64,000 nt of DNA from Gordonia asplenii (GCF_012933505.1 NZ_JABBNB010000007.1:1-64000), one strand, 5' to 3'. Counted from the stretch's first letter, positions 26,555-36,405 are shown. Program-made: numbers and translations. Notes: a model not told the origin generated them from the sequence alone.

Positions 26555-26637
26555 CGGTGACCGGCTGAGTCCGTGAACTTCGAGCGCGGTCAACTCATGA
26601 ATTTAGCGGTTGTCACCCGCAGACCCAAAACGCCTGG

Positions 26638-27618
26638 TCAGCGCATTGGGTGGCGCGCAAAGAACTGCCAGATGACCGCGGTCGCATCGATGGTGTCCGA
26701 CGGTCCGCTGCTCCCGCCCACGCGCGATCCCGGCCAACGATGACCGCCGCCGGCAATCCGGTAGTGGGTCACTTCGGTTCCCGCCGGCAGGCAGAAACCC
26801 CACTCGACCTTGGTGACGTACGAGTTGATCTGCGACTCGACCGGCAGGTCTAGGCAGTTCGCTCGGTGAGTCCAACCACTGAGCCACTGCGGGATCGACG
26901 GGTAGGTCTCGGCGAACTTCTGACCGCCGTTGTAATGGATCACCGGGTCTGCGGTGCCGTGGAATTCGACGAAAGACACCCCTGCCGAACTCGAGCATCC
27001 CTGCGCCGACTCCGGATAGAACGCGCCGGACACCGCCGCGAACGCTGCGAACTCGTGAGGCATCCGGCACGCGAGCAATGCGACGAATCCTCCCCCGTTC
27101 GACCTGCCGACCGCGTATGTACGAGCGCGATCGACGCAGACCGTGCTCCGCACGTCACGCAGAATGGCTGCGGTGAACCCGACGTCGTCGGCCGTCGGAC
27201 TGGCATACGGCGCCGACTGCCACGACGGCTCACCACTGCGTCCACGCAGGCCGTCCGGGTACACGACGACGGCGGGCAGCGACGACAGTCGGGTGACCTT
27301 CTCGAATCTCGTCGACTTCTCGTTGCGCCCGTGGAACGCGAGAATCAGCGGCACCGGCAACCGAGCGTCGTACGACGCCGGAATCCGAATGCGGTAGTGG
27401 CGCTCGACGCCGTCGCTCCGCGTGGTGCGCTCGATGGCCGCGCCCCGAGTCACGGTGGGTGAGCCGCAGCCGGCGACGGGCGTGGGAGCGGGCACCGTCG
27501 GAGCCGTCGGCGGCGTGGCTCCGGCGACACCCGGAACCGAGATCCCCGCCGCTGCTGCGGCAACGGCGACAAACGTGGCGAAACCCTTGCCACGCCTAAT
27601 GATTCGACGTTCAGTCAC
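26638..27618 (-). CDS. secreted PHB-depolymerase/LpqC-like esterase
   Basis: 326 aa from GTG 27618. A basic N-terminus and Ala-rich hydrophobic stretch (about residues 8-35, ending GVAGAT) form a signal peptide. The alpha/beta-hydrolase domain has the nucleophile GRSNGGG, the Asp in HGTADPVIHY and the catalytic His in AGGGHRWPGS. Oxyanion region: LILAFHGRNEKS. This matches the family of extracellular poly(3-hydroxybutyrate) depolymerases and LpqC-like esterases; the true substrate may be a polyester or an acylated carbohydrate. Longer in-frame starts would bury the signal peptide. Confidence 0.82.
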   Translation of the reverse strand: MTERRIIRRGKGFATFVAVAAAAAGISVPGVAGATPPTAPTVPAPTPVAGCGSPTVTRGAAIERTTRSDGVERHYRIRIPASYDARLPVPLILAFHGRNEKSTRFEKVTRLSSLPAVVVYPDGLRGRSGEPSWQSAPYASPTADDVGFTAAILRDVRSTVCVDRARTYAVGRSNGGGFVALLACRMPHEFAAFAAVSGAFYPESAQGCSSSAGVSFVEFHGTADPVIHYNGGQKFAETYPSIPQWLSGWTHRANCLDLPVESQINSYVTKVEWGFCLPAGTEVTHYRIAGGGHRWPGSRVGGSSGPSDTIDATAVIWQFFARHPMR

Positions 27619-27740
27619 GACGAAAGGATATGGGGTCGCCGACGGCCGGGCACCGCGGGCCGACGTCGACGTGACCGACGTCACGCCGCACCGGCGACGC
27701 CCTCGACGCCGCGTCCACGGACATCGGTAACGTCACCCCG

Positions 27741-28478
27741 ATGACCGTCCTCGACCTCGCCTTTCTCGTCGTCGCCGGATTCGCCACCGGCGTCGTCGGA
27801 TACGTCACCGGACTGGCGTCGATCGTGTCCTACCCCGCTCTCCTCGCGGTGGGACTGAGCCCGGTCGCCGCGAATGTCACCAACACGGTGTCGTTGGTCG
27901 CCGTAGGAGTCGGTGCCACCGCCAAGGCGAGCGGCAAATTGTTCGAACGCGGCCGCACACTGGCGATCTGGTCGGCGTGCGCCGCGGCCGGCGGCATCGT
28001 TGGAGCGGTCCTGCTGTTGGCGTCCCCGGCCGACGCCTTCCAACTGGTCGTCCCCTACCTGGTGGGCGCGGCGTCGATCGCGCTGCTCGCTCAACCCATC
28101 GTGCGGCGACACATCGGCGATGCCCAAGTGCCGCATATCATTCCGGTCTCGGTATTCCTGGTGTCGATCTACGGCGGCTATTTCGGCGCGGGCGCAGGTG
28201 TCATCTTCATTTCCCTGCTCCTGGTGTTCACCGCCGAAACCATGTGGGACACAGCCATTCTGAAGAGTTTCCTGCTGGGCGTGAGCAACCTCGTCGCGGC
28301 CGTCGGCTTCGCGGTGTTCGGTCCGGTGAACTGGACCGCCGCCTTGGCCTTGGGCGCGGGCGCGCTCGTCGGCGGGTGGTGCGGGCCACCGATCGTCGCG
28401 GTCATCCCGCCGACGTTTCTGCGCATCGCGGTCGGCATCGGCGGTCTGGGGTTGGCGTTATGGCTCGCGCTGACGTGA
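27741..28478 (+). CDS. TauE/SafE-family sulfite/anion exporter-like permease
   Basis: 245 aa, about eight transmembrane helices, with the paired-repeat layout of TauE/SafE proteins. Typical features are the N-terminal GFATGVVGYVTGLASIVSYPALLAVGLSP and a second-half YGGYFGAGAGVIFISLLL. Substrates in the family include sulfite, sulfoacetate and other organic anions. It is convergent with ahpE (37 bp apart) and has no related neighbour that would reveal its substrate. Confidence 0.85.
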   Translation: MTVLDLAFLVVAGFATGVVGYVTGLASIVSYPALLAVGLSPVAANVTNTVSLVAVGVGATAKASGKLFERGRTLAIWSACAAAGGIVGAVLLLASPADAFQLVVPYLVGAASIALLAQPIVRRHIGDAQVPHIIPVSVFLVSIYGGYFGAGAGVIFISLLLVFTAETMWDTAILKSFLLGVSNLVAAVGFAVFGPVNWTAALALGAGALVGGWCGPPIVAVIPPTFLRIAVGIGGLGLALWLALT

Positions 28479-28515
28479 CGCGCATACCGGTCAACGGTGG
28501 ACCGGCACCGGGCGA

Positions 28516-29001
28516 CTACCCCGCGGCGATGCGTAAAGCGTTGTCCCACACCGAATCGTCGCGAGGCGCGCCCGGCTCGGATGCATGCGCGAACAGTATG
28601 GTGCCGTCCCGGTCGACGACGAATGTCCCGCGCAGCGAATAGCCGCGCTCCTCGTCGAACACGCCGTAGCTGCGCGCGACGTCGCCGTGCGGCCAGAAGT
28701 CGGAGAGAATCGGGAAGAGGAATGCCTGCGCCACCGACCACACCTTGTGCGTCGGCGGCGGTCCGACCGAGATCGCGACGGTGACATGTGAGTCGTTGTC
28801 GAACTCCGGCAAGCGATCTCGGATCATGCCGAGTTCGCCCTCGCAATTGCCGGTGAAGGCGAGCGGAAAGAATACGAGCACGACACGACGGTCGGAGCGC
28901 AGCGCATCGAGCCCGACGAGCTGGTTGTTCTGGTCACGTAACGCGAATCCGGGCGCAAGCGAACCCACCGGCGCGAGGCCGGCGGTCGACGCGGATGTCA
29001 T
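28516..29001 (-). CDS. ahpE: peroxiredoxin AhpE (Rv2238c)
   Basis: 161 aa one-Cys-type peroxiredoxin. The peroxidatic Cys is in FTGNCEGELGMIRD, close to AhpE's FTGxCQGEL. The unusual SVGPPPTHKVWS and LSDFWPHGDVARSYGVF segments are diagnostic of the AhpE subgroup. It reduces hydroperoxides and peroxynitrite using mycothiol/mycoredoxin in actinobacteria. The ATG overlaps the stop of the DUF3052 gene (ATGA), so the two are coupled. Confidence 0.93.
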   Translation of the reverse strand: MTSASTAGLAPVGSLAPGFALRDQNNQLVGLDALRSDRRVVLVFFPLAFTGNCEGELGMIRDRLPEFDNDSHVTVAISVGPPPTHKVWSVAQAFLFPILSDFWPHGDVARSYGVFDEERGYSLRGTFVVDRDGTILFAHASEPGAPRDDSVWDNALRIAAG

Positions 29002-29417
29002 GCGCGTTTGCCCCGCGACTTCGGCTGTACCAGGCGCGCACCGGTCCACCGTCCGAGGCTGGCAACCGACGTCTGCGTGAGGCCCGCGGTCGGTGCGGCC
29101 TCCGCGATCTCACTCGGGTCGACGTGGCCGTCGTTGCCGGTCTTCGGCGAGATGACCCACACGTAGCCGTCGTCGGCGAGCGGCGCGATCGCATCCATCA
29201 GGGCGTCCACCAGGTCGCCGTCCTCTTCTCGCCACCAGAGCAGAACGACGTCGATCACGTCGTCGGCGTCCTCGTCGAGCATCTCCGAGCCGATGACTTC
29301 CTCGATGTCGGCCCTCAGGTCGTCGTCGGTGTCTTCGTCCCAGCCGAGTTCTTGCACCACCAGACCGGATGTCAATCCGAGTTTGTGGGCACCACTACCC
29401 TCTGTGGCGGATACCAC
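28998..29417 (-). CDS. DUF3052 protein (Rv2239c)
   Basis: 139 aa conserved actinobacterial protein of unknown function. Family landmarks: HKLGLTSGLVVQELGWDEDTDDDLRADIEEVIG, then DVVLLWWREEDGDLVDALMDA and GYVWVISPKTGNDGHVDPSEIAEAAPTAGL. Acidic N-terminal half, no membrane segment. The genetic linkage to ahpE (4-bp overlap) is the same as in M. tuberculosis. Confidence 0.9.
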   Translation of the reverse strand: MVSATEGSGAHKLGLTSGLVVQELGWDEDTDDDLRADIEEVIGSEMLDEDADDVIDVVLLWWREEDGDLVDALMDAIAPLADDGYVWVISPKTGNDGHVDPSEIAEAAPTAGLTQTSVASLGRWTGARLVQPKSRGKRA

Positions 29418-29549
29418 CGCGTGCGACCTCCTGTATCTGCCGACCTGCGGCCGGTCAATGTGTGAGCTGCGCCGTGCCGCGCAACTTCGGTTACCTCGAA
29501 CAGCCTAGAGCCTAACGCCCTGCCTGGAGTAGAGGCGGGGGAAATTGTC

Positions 29550-30137
29550 TCACGGCGTCGCAGTCGGTGCCGGCTTCGACGTCGCCGGGCCGCTCGACGC
29601 GGGCGGCGCGCTCGGCGTCGACGACACCGAGGGGATGTAGCGGGCACACACGTCGATCGTCGTCTGCCGCTCGCGTGTCCACACCTGGGCCACCGAATTG
29701 AGTTCGCTGCTTCGGCGAGCGCCGATGAGGTTGTTGAGCGACGCCCCCGCGGAGAGGAATTCCCGGATCGACGCGGCGAGGTCGGCGGGCAGTTCCTCGG
29801 TGACCTTTGGGCGAATCTCGTTGGCGCCCAAAGCAAGTTGCTCGCGTGCCTTGGTGTCCAGACCGTGCAGCTTGGTGTAGTCCTGGGCCTTGTTGAGCGC
29901 CGCGATGAACGCGTTGTATTCGCGAACCATCGCTGCCATCGACGGAATCGCCTGCTCGCACAACGCAATTGCCTGAGTGCGCGATCGGGCGGCGGCGGCC
30001 ACGCTCTGTTCGGAGCGGTAGGCCGCGACCTGGTCCGACGGCGCCGAGGCGGTGCCGTCGACCGTCTGACAGCCGACGACCGACGTCGCCAGGCCCACAC
30101 TCATCGCCAGCGCGAGCATCACCCGACCGGGTCTCAT
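29550..30137 (-). CDS. putative lipoprotein (Rv2240c-like position)
   Basis: 195 aa. Signal peptide with lipobox ATSVVGC (Cys near residue 23), so membrane anchoring by lipidation is expected. The mature part is helical with two Cys residues (ALCEQAIPSM and DVCARYIPS) that could form a disulfide, and it ends in a Pro/Ser/Thr tail. Function unknown. It lies 7 bp downstream of the Pro-rich membrane protein gene and is co-transcribed with it. Confidence 0.7.
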   Translation of the reverse strand: MRPGRVMLALAMSVGLATSVVGCQTVDGTASAPSDQVAAYRSEQSVAAAARSRTQAIALCEQAIPSMAAMVREYNAFIAALNKAQDYTKLHGLDTKAREQLALGANEIRPKVTEELPADLAASIREFLSAGASLNNLIGARRSSELNSVAQVWTRERQTTIDVCARYIPSVSSTPSAPPASSGPATSKPAPTATP

Positions 30138-30144
30138 CTCGGCG

Positions 30145-30699
30145 TTACCCGCCCAGCCCCTGTTCGCGCGCCTGCTGCGTAATCCGCCCCATCTCCGAGA
30201 TGTTGCCGATGATCGCGATCCAGTTGTAGACCAGCGCGGACAGCAGGCCCCACCAACCGAGTGTCAGGCAGTGAGTCTGGGCCTGCCAGAACGCCTTACG
30301 TACATCGTCGTAACTTCCGGTGACGATGACGTCCCGCCACTGCGCCAAGATGATCATCCCGGTGTGCTTGCGGAACTTGGCCTGAAAGACCCCGTGCGGC
30401 AACGGTTGATTCACCTGAGCCGGCGGAGGACCCGGTTGAGCGTAGGCCTGCTGCGGATACCCCGGGGCCGGATAGCCCGCGGGTGGATAACCCGGCTGGG
30501 CATACTGCGGCGGCGGGCCGTATCCCACGGGTGGGCCCTGCGGATGGCCGTAACCCGGCGGGTACTGACCGGGCTGCTGGTACTGCTGCGGCCCGCCCTG
30601 CGGCGGATATCCCTGCGCGGCGACCGGTTGCCCGGCCTGCTGACCGGGCCCGGGATGCGGCTGTCCCGCAGGTTGTCGGCCATATTGCGGATGCGTCAT
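30145..30699 (-). CDS. Pro/Gln/Gly-rich small membrane protein
   Basis: 184 aa. The first ~100 residues are PGYPPxG/QQ-type low-complexity repeats. They are followed by a globular segment (FQAKFRKHTGMIILAQWRDVIVTGSYDDVRKAFWQAQTHCLTLGWW) and one hydrophobic helix (GLLSALVYNWIAIIGNI). The C-terminal part resembles small conserved actinobacterial membrane proteins without known function. Divergent from aceE; the 235-bp spacer (30700-30934) must contain the promoters of both. Confidence 0.65.
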   Translation of the reverse strand: MTHPQYGRQPAGQPHPGPGQQAGQPVAAQGYPPQGGPQQYQQPGQYPPGYGHPQGPPVGYGPPPQYAQPGYPPAGYPAPGYPQQAYAQPGPPPAQVNQPLPHGVFQAKFRKHTGMIILAQWRDVIVTGSYDDVRKAFWQAQTHCLTLGWWGLLSALVYNWIAIIGNISEMGRITQQAREQGLGG

Positions 30700-30934
30700 G
30701 CGTGCGCGAATTCCCCTCTGTCAGCGGTCCCCACGACTCGATGGGTGCCAGCCAACCCTAATCGCACCAAGTCGGTGACGAAAGATCCGCCACTCGGTGC
30801 ACACTATGTCGGTGATATACGGCACCATAGCTAGTGAGCACCAGCTAGATCACCCTTAACTGGCTCGTGCCCGACGCACCCGCCGTCCCACCACAGTGCG
30901 GTCGGCTTCGACTCAACAGAACAGTGAGATCACC

Positions 30935-33712
30935 GTGGGCGACCAGCCGACCGATCCAGCAACCACACCCGCAGCCAAGCGCGTGCGCGTCATCCGGGAG
31001 GGTGTCGCGTCGTATCTGCCTGACATCGACCCCGCCGAAACCGCGGAATGGTTGTCGTCACTCGACGGGCTGATCGAGTCAGCCGGCCCCGCCCGGGCAC
31101 GCTATCTGATGTTGCGCCTCCTCGAGCGCGCCGGTGAGCAGCACGTGTCGATTCCGTCGCTGATGTCGACCGACTACGTGAACACCATCCCCACCGAGAA
31201 CGAGCCGTGGTTCCCCGGCGACGAGGACACCGAGCGTCGGATCCGGGCGTTCATCCGCTGGAACGCGGCGATCATGGTGCATCGCGCCCAGCGCCCCGGC
31301 GTGGGCGTCGGTGGACACATCTCCACCTACGCGTCGTCGGCATCGCTGTACGAGGTCGGCTTCAACCACTTCTTCCGCGGCCAGGACCACCCGGGCGGCG
31401 GCGATCAGATCTTCATCCAGGGTCACGCGTCGCCGGGCATCTACGCCCGCGCCTACCTGGAAGGCCGCATCGACGAGCACCGCATGGACGGGTTCCGCCA
31501 GGAGCACAGTCATGCCGGTCTCGGCGGCGGCCTGCCGTCGTATCCGCATCCGCGCCTGATGCCGGAGTTCTGGCAGTTCCCGACCGTGTCGATGGGCCTG
31601 GGCCCGATGAACGCCATCTATCAGGCGCGCTTCAATCGCTACCTACAGGACCGCGGCATCCGCGACACGTCCGACCAGCACGTGTGGGCGTTCCTCGGCG
31701 ACGGCGAGATGGACGAGCCCGAATCGCGCGGCCTGCTGCAGACCGCGGCGACCAACGGCCTGGACAACCTGACCTTCGTCATCAACTGCAACCTGCAGCG
31801 CCTCGACGGCCCGGTCCGCGGCAACGGCAAGATCATTCAGGAGCTCGAGTCGTTCTTCCGCGGCGCGGGCTGGAACGTCATCAAGGTGGTGTGGGGCCGC
31901 GAGTGGGACACCCTGCTGCACGCCGACCGCGACGGCGCACTGGTCAACCTGATGAACTCCACCCCCGACGGCGACTACCAGACCTACAAGGCCAACGACG
32001 GCGCCTTCGTCCGTGAGCACTTCTTCGGCCGGGATCCACGCACCAAGGAGCTGGTCAACGACCTCACCGACCAGCAGATCTGGAATCTCAAGCGCGGCGG
32101 CCACGACTACCGCAAGATCTATGCGGCCTACGCCGCGGCGATGTCGCACAAGGGCCAGCCAACCGTCATCCTCGCCAAGACCATCAAGGGCTACACGCTC
32201 GGCACGCACTTCGAGGGCCGCAACGCCACCCACCAGATGAAGAAGCTGACCCTCGAGGATCTCAAGGCGTTCCGCGACACCAACCGCATCCCGATCACCG
32301 ACGCGCAGCTCGAAGAGAACCCGTATCTGCCGCCGTACTACCACCCCGGGGCCGACGCACCGGAGATCCAGTACGCCCTCGCCCGACGCCGCGCACTGGG
32401 CGGATTCCTCCCCAACCGGGCTCCCGCGCACAAGCCGCTGCACGCGGACACCTCGGGCGCGCTCAAGGTCGCCGCGAAGGGCTCGGGCAAGCAGCAGGTC
32501 GCCACGACGATGGCGTTGGTGCGCATCTTCAAGGATCTGCTGCGCGATCCCCAGGTCGGCAACCGCATCGTGCCGATCATCCCCGATGAGGCCCGCACCT
32601 TCGGCATGGATTCGTGGTTCCCGTCGCTGAAGATCTACAACCACAACGGCCAGCTCTACACCTCCGTCGACGCCGACCTGATGCTCGCTTACAAGGAGAG
32701 CAGCAGCGGTCACATCCTGCACGAGGGCATCAACGAGGCGGGCTCGGCAGCGTCGTTCGCGGCGGTCGGAACGTCGTATGCCACGCAGCAGGAGCCGATG
32801 ATCCCGCTGTACATCTTCTATTCGATGTTCGGCTTCCAGCGCACCGGCGACAGCCTGTGGGCCGCCGCCGACCAGATGGCCCGCGGCTTCGTCATCGGCG
32901 CCACCGCCGGGCGCACCACGCTCACCGGAGAGGGACTGCAGCACGCCGACGGTCACTCGCCGCTGCTGGCGGCGACCAACCCCGGCGTCGTCGCCTACGA
33001 CCCCGCGTTCGCGTTCGAACTCGCGCACATCGTCGACGACGGTCTGCGTCGGATGTACGGCGACGATCCGGAGAACATCTACTTCTACATCACCGTCTAC
33101 AACGAGCCGTACACCCAGCCGCCGCAGCCCGCCGACCTCGACGTCGCCGGTCTGCTCAAGGGCATCTACAAGTACTCCGACGCGCCTGCGGGCAAGCAGT
33201 ACCCGGCGAACATCCTGGTCTCGGGCGTCACGATGCCCGACGCCCTGCGGGCCCAGCAGTTGCTGGCCGACGAGTGGAATGTGGGCGCGTCGGTGTACTC
33301 GGTGACGTCGTGGACCGAGCTGGCCCGCGACGGCCTGCGCGCCGACCGGGACGAACTGCGTGAGCCCAACGCCGCGGTCACCCAGGCCTATCTGACCGAG
33401 GTCCTCGCCGACGTTCCCGGACCCTTCGTCGCCGTCAGCGACTACATGCGCGGGGTGCAGGAGCAGATCCGCGCCTACGTGCCGGGTACCTACCTGACGC
33501 TGGGCACCGATGGATTCGGCTTCTCCGACACGCGCCCGGCCGCGCGTCGGTTCTTCAACGTCGACGCCGAGTCCATCGTCGTCGGGACGCTGCTGGCGTT
33601 GGCGAAAGACGGTCACCTCGACCGTTCGGTCGCCGCGCAGGCCGCCGAGAAGTATCAGATCACCGATGTCAGCGCGGCTCCGATCTCCCTCGCGGACACC
33701 GGCAGCGCGTAG
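30935..33712 (+). CDS. aceE: pyruvate dehydrogenase E1 component, homodimeric
   Basis: About 925 aa from GTG 30935 (GTG 30896 is an upstream alternative). Decarboxylates pyruvate and transfers the acetyl group to the lipoyl E2. The thiamine-diphosphate motif [12 protein letters not shown]...NCNLQRLDG is intact, and catalytic His residues are visible in QGHASPG and HEGINEAG. The N-terminus [18 protein letters not shown] is nearly identical to the mycobacterial one. It is followed by the mabR-like gene, as in M. tuberculosis Rv2241-Rv2242. Full length, no defects. Confidence 0.97.
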   Translation: MGDQPTDPATTPAAKRVRVIREGVASYLPDIDPAETAEWLSSLDGLIESAGPARARYLMLRLLERAGEQHVSIPSLMSTDYVNTIPTENEPWFPGDEDTERRIRAFIRWNAAIMVHRAQRPGVGVGGHISTYASSASLYEVGFNHFFRGQDHPGGGDQIFIQGHASPGIYARAYLEGRIDEHRMDGFRQEHSHAGLGGGLPSYPHPRLMPEFWQFPTVSMGLGPMNAIYQARFNRYLQDRGIRDTSDQHVWAFLGDGEMDEPESRGLLQTAATNGLDNLTFVINCNLQRLDGPVRGNGKIIQELESFFRGAGWNVIKVVWGREWDTLLHADRDGALVNLMNSTPDGDYQTYKANDGAFVREHFFGRDPRTKELVNDLTDQQIWNLKRGGHDYRKIYAAYAAAMSHKGQPTVILAKTIKGYTLGTHFEGRNATHQMKKLTLEDLKAFRDTNRIPITDAQLEENPYLPPYYHPGADAPEIQYALARRRALGGFLPNRAPAHKPLHADTSGALKVAAKGSGKQQVATTMALVRIFKDLLRDPQVGNRIVPIIPDEARTFGMDSWFPSLKIYNHNGQLYTSVDADLMLAYKESSSGHILHEGINEAGSAASFAAVGTSYATQQEPMIPLYIFYSMFGFQRTGDSLWAAADQMARGFVIGATAGRTTLTGEGLQHADGHSPLLAATNPGVVAYDPAFAFELAHIVDDGLRRMYGDDPENIYFYITVYNEPYTQPPQPADLDVAGLLKGIYKYSDAPAGKQYPANILVSGVTMPDALRAQQLLADEWNVGASVYSVTSWTELARDGLRADRDELREPNAAVTQAYLTEVLADVPGPFVAVSDYMRGVQEQIRAYVPGTYLTLGTDGFGFSDTRPAARRFFNVDAESIVVGTLLALAKDGHLDRSVAAQAAEKYQITDVSAAPISLADTGSA

Positions 33713-33875
33713 CGGCCCCAGCCGCGTCGACACCAGCGGCCATCGGCGAATTCGCCGGTGGCCGTTGGCCGTTCACGACCATCGTGTACACCGGCGACAC
33801 TCGCCCGCAGATTGACGCCGCGACCGGCTCCGCGACTTCGGTCGACCTCTCAGGCTGTGCCCATAGACTCGACTC

Positions 33876-35147
33876 ATGTCCGATGCCCCGATCAACCTGC
33901 AGCCTCCCGGTATGGACGTCTTCGGCGAGCGGGGAGCGCATGTTCCGGCACCCGCCACCGTGCACGACGCCCTGCCCGACACTCTGCTGCGTCGGGTCAA
34001 GCAGTACAGCGGCCGACTCGCCACCGAGGCCGTGCATTCGATGTCGGATCAGTTGCCCTACTTCGGCGACCTCGACGCCGCGCAGCGCGCGAGCGTCCAA
34101 CTTGTCGTGCAGACCGCGGTGGTCAACTTCGTCGAGTGGATCCAAGATCCCGAGGGCAACGTCAAGTTCACCGTGCAGGCGTTCCAGGTGGTGCCGCAGG
34201 ACCTCGCCCGCCGGATCACGTTGCTGCAGACCGTCGAAATGGTCCGGGTGGCGATGGAGTTCTTCGAGAAGTGGCTCCCCCTGCTCGCCCGCAATGACGC
34301 ACAGCTGCGCGCACTCACCGAATCGGTCCTTCGCTACGGCCGCGAGATCGGGTTCGCGGCGGCGTCGATCTATGCTTCGGCGGCCGAATCACGGGGCGCG
34401 TGGGACTCACGCCTGGAGGCGCTCGTCGTCGACGCCGTGGTACGCGGCGACTCCGGGCCGCAGCTGTTGTCTCGTGCGGCCGCACTCAACTGGGATTCGG
34501 ATGCACCGGCGACGGTGATCGTCGGGACGCCTCCACCCGAACAGAACGTGTCGGTGCCGCTGGCCATTCACAACACCGCCAAGCAGTACGACCGCTCGGC
34601 GTTGTCGGTGGTGCAGGGATCGTTCCTCGTCGCCATCGTCAGTGGGCCGGTTCGCTCGACGGAGCGGTTCACCAGTGACCTGCTCGACCATTTCGCCGAC
34701 GCCCCCGTCGTCATCGGGCCGACGATGCCCAACCTCTCGACGGCCCATTCCAGTGCCGTCGAAGCCATGGCGGCCGCCGAGGCCGTCGTCGGCTGGCCCG
34801 GGGCGCCCCGACCGGTCCACAGCCTGGAGTTGTTACCCGAACGAGCACTCAACGGAGACGCCACCGCGACCAAAGCGTTGATCGATACGATCACCACCCC
34901 GCTGGCGAAGGGCGGCGAGACGCTGAACACCACTCTCGAGGCGTATCTGGACACCGGGGGGTCCGTTGAATCGTGTGCGCGCGAACTGTTCGTTCATCCA
35001 AATACTGTGCGCTATCGGCTGAAAAAGATCGCTGAGATCACCCGACGTGACGCAACTAACCCTCGTGACGCCTACGTCCTGCGCGTCGCGACGACTATTG
35101 GACGCTTGACACAGTTCAAGCAAGAAACGCGCTCACATGCACCATGA
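33876..35147 (+). CDS. mabR: PucR-type transcriptional regulator, MabR-like (Rv2242)
   Basis: 423 aa. An N-terminal sensory region and a GGDEF-derived CdaR-like middle (about 160-310) lead to a C-terminal PucR helix-turn-helix: GSVESCARELFVHPNTVRYRLKKIAEIT near residues 365-395. In M. tuberculosis the protein at this position, MabR, binds the FAS-II operon promoter and controls mycolate synthesis. The same gene order (immediately before fabD) supports orthology. Candidate palindromic targets lie in the 191-bp spacer downstream. The name rests on synteny and domain type. Confidence 0.85.
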   Translation: MSDAPINLQPPGMDVFGERGAHVPAPATVHDALPDTLLRRVKQYSGRLATEAVHSMSDQLPYFGDLDAAQRASVQLVVQTAVVNFVEWIQDPEGNVKFTVQAFQVVPQDLARRITLLQTVEMVRVAMEFFEKWLPLLARNDAQLRALTESVLRYGREIGFAAASIYASAAESRGAWDSRLEALVVDAVVRGDSGPQLLSRAAALNWDSDAPATVIVGTPPPEQNVSVPLAIHNTAKQYDRSALSVVQGSFLVAIVSGPVRSTERFTSDLLDHFADAPVVIGPTMPNLSTAHSSAVEAMAAAEAVVGWPGAPRPVHSLELLPERALNGDATATKALIDTITTPLAKGGETLNTTLEAYLDTGGSVESCARELFVHPNTVRYRLKKIAEITRRDATNPRDAYVLRVATTIGRLTQFKQETRSHAP

Positions 35148-35154
35148 GTCACAT

Positions 35155-35277
35155 TCGTTACCTACCCGAAAGTAGCATCTTTGCAGCTGAAACGCCTTTG
35201 GACTCAATTCGGTAACGAGTCACAGCGAGGTGACAGGCTCAGCACACCCAGATAGTCGTTTGTAGGGTCTCTACAAA
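35155..35277 (+). promoter_or_regulatory. FAS-II operon promoter region with two inverted repeats
   Basis: Two palindromes in the fabD leader: TCGTTACC (35155-35162) with GGTAACGA (35211-35218), 48 bp apart, and TTTGTAG-N5-CTACAAA (35259-35277), 61 bp before the fabD start. They are the best candidates for MabR-like binding. The wide spacing of the first pair could support looping or two half-sites. Confidence 0.5.
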
Positions 35278-35338
35278 GACGGGCCAAAAGGTTCATCGTG
35301 CGCAACACCCACGAATATCCCCGCGAGGGTGTTGTCTT

Positions 35339-36253
35339 GTGGACGTGCTTTCCTTGCTTGCGCCCGGACAGGGCTCTCAGACACCCGGTATGCTCATCCC
35401 CTGGTTGGAGATGCCCGGTGCCCGTGACCAACTGGCGACGTGGTCGAAGCAGATCAGTCTCGATCTCGAGCGTCTCGGTACCACGGCCACCGCCGACGAG
35501 ATCACCGACACCGCGATCACCCAGCCGCTCGTCGTCGCAGCCGCTCTGCTGGCCTACGACGAGCTGACCAAGCGCCATTCCGTGCCCGCCGACATGATCG
35601 TCGCCGGCCACTCGGTGGGCGAGCTCGCCGCAGCCGCCATCAGCGGCGTCATCTCAGCCGACGAAGCGGTGACCCTCGCCGCCATCCGGGGCGCCGAGAT
35701 GGCCAAGGCCTGCGCCGCGGAGCCCACGACGATGGCTGCCGTGCTGGGCGGCGACGAGACCGCGGTCCTCGCCCGCCTCGAGGAACTCGACCTCGTGCCG
35801 GCCAATCGCAACGCCGTCGGCCAGATCGTCGCCGCGGGCAAGGTCGACGCCATCGACGAACTGATCGCCAGCCCGCCCGAACGCGCACGCACTCGCAAGC
35901 TCGCCGTCGCCGGTGCCTTCCACACGAAGTTCATGGCTCCCGCCCAGGACGCCGTCGCCGAGGCCGCAGCGTCGATCATCCCGTCGGACCCGCACTTCAC
36001 CCTGCTGTCCAACTCCGACGGCGGCGCTGTAACGAACGGCGCCGAAGCTCTGACAAAACTAGTAGCGCAAGTGACCAGCCCGGTGCGCTGGGATCTGTGC
36101 TCGGTGGCCATGCGTGACGCTGGCACCGAAGCCATCATCGAGTTGCCCCCGGCCGGCACGCTGGTCGGAATCGCCAAGCGCGAACTCAAGGGCACGCCGA
36201 CGCGGGCGCTCAAGACGCCCGACGACCTGTCGGAGATCACCGAACTTGGATAA
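35339..36253 (+). CDS. fabD: malonyl-CoA:ACP transacylase
   Basis: 304 aa. Loads malonyl groups onto AcpM for FAS-II. The nucleophile elbow is GHSVGELAAA, preceded by the N-terminal LLAPGQGSQTPGM oxyanion motif. The Arg of the RGAEMAKAC segment and His of AGAFHTKFM complete the active site. GTG start 35339 has GAGGG upstream. First gene of fabD-acpM-kasA-accD6, though a 152-bp spacer with three hairpins separates it from acpM. Confidence 0.96.
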   Translation: MDVLSLLAPGQGSQTPGMLIPWLEMPGARDQLATWSKQISLDLERLGTTATADEITDTAITQPLVVAAALLAYDELTKRHSVPADMIVAGHSVGELAAAAISGVISADEAVTLAAIRGAEMAKACAAEPTTMAAVLGGDETAVLARLEELDLVPANRNAVGQIVAAGKVDAIDELIASPPERARTRKLAVAGAFHTKFMAPAQDAVAEAAASIIPSDPHFTLLSNSDGGAVTNGAEALTKLVAQVTSPVRWDLCSVAMRDAGTEAIIELPPAGTLVGIAKRELKGTPTRALKTPDDLSEITELG

Positions 36254-36255
36254 GA

Positions 36256-36331
36256 GGGCGCGGATCTAGCCCGCGCCCCCCGGACCGCCGGAGGCTCTCC
36301 GGCGAATCCAAGCGGCCTTGAACATGGCCGC
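36256..36331 (+). promoter_or_regulatory. three consecutive stem-loops in the fabD-acpM spacer
   Basis: Perfect stems: GGGCGCGG/CCGCGCCC (36256-36278), CGCCGGAG/CTCCGGCG (36286-36304, 3-nt loop) and GCGGCC/GGCCGC (36312-36331). No T-run follows. They may be an mRNA processing or stabilising element, or a partial terminator, that sets acpM expression apart from fabD. Confidence 0.6.
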
Positions 36332-36405
36332 CCGGATGTAGGAATCACCTACGCAACGAATCGCGCTCTGACAGCCAGAGCTCAAATGCAGAAGGGAGCC
36401 ACGCC

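Noticed and set aside
26555-26637. Integration site at tRNA-Val
   Set aside because: No duplicated tRNA end, integrase or phage gene was found nearby, so an att site cannot be supported.
31643-33733. 696-aa open frame antisense to aceE
   Set aside because: Frame opposite a highly conserved gene in high-GC DNA; low-complexity Arg/Val/Asp composition, no domain, and complementary codon bias explain it.
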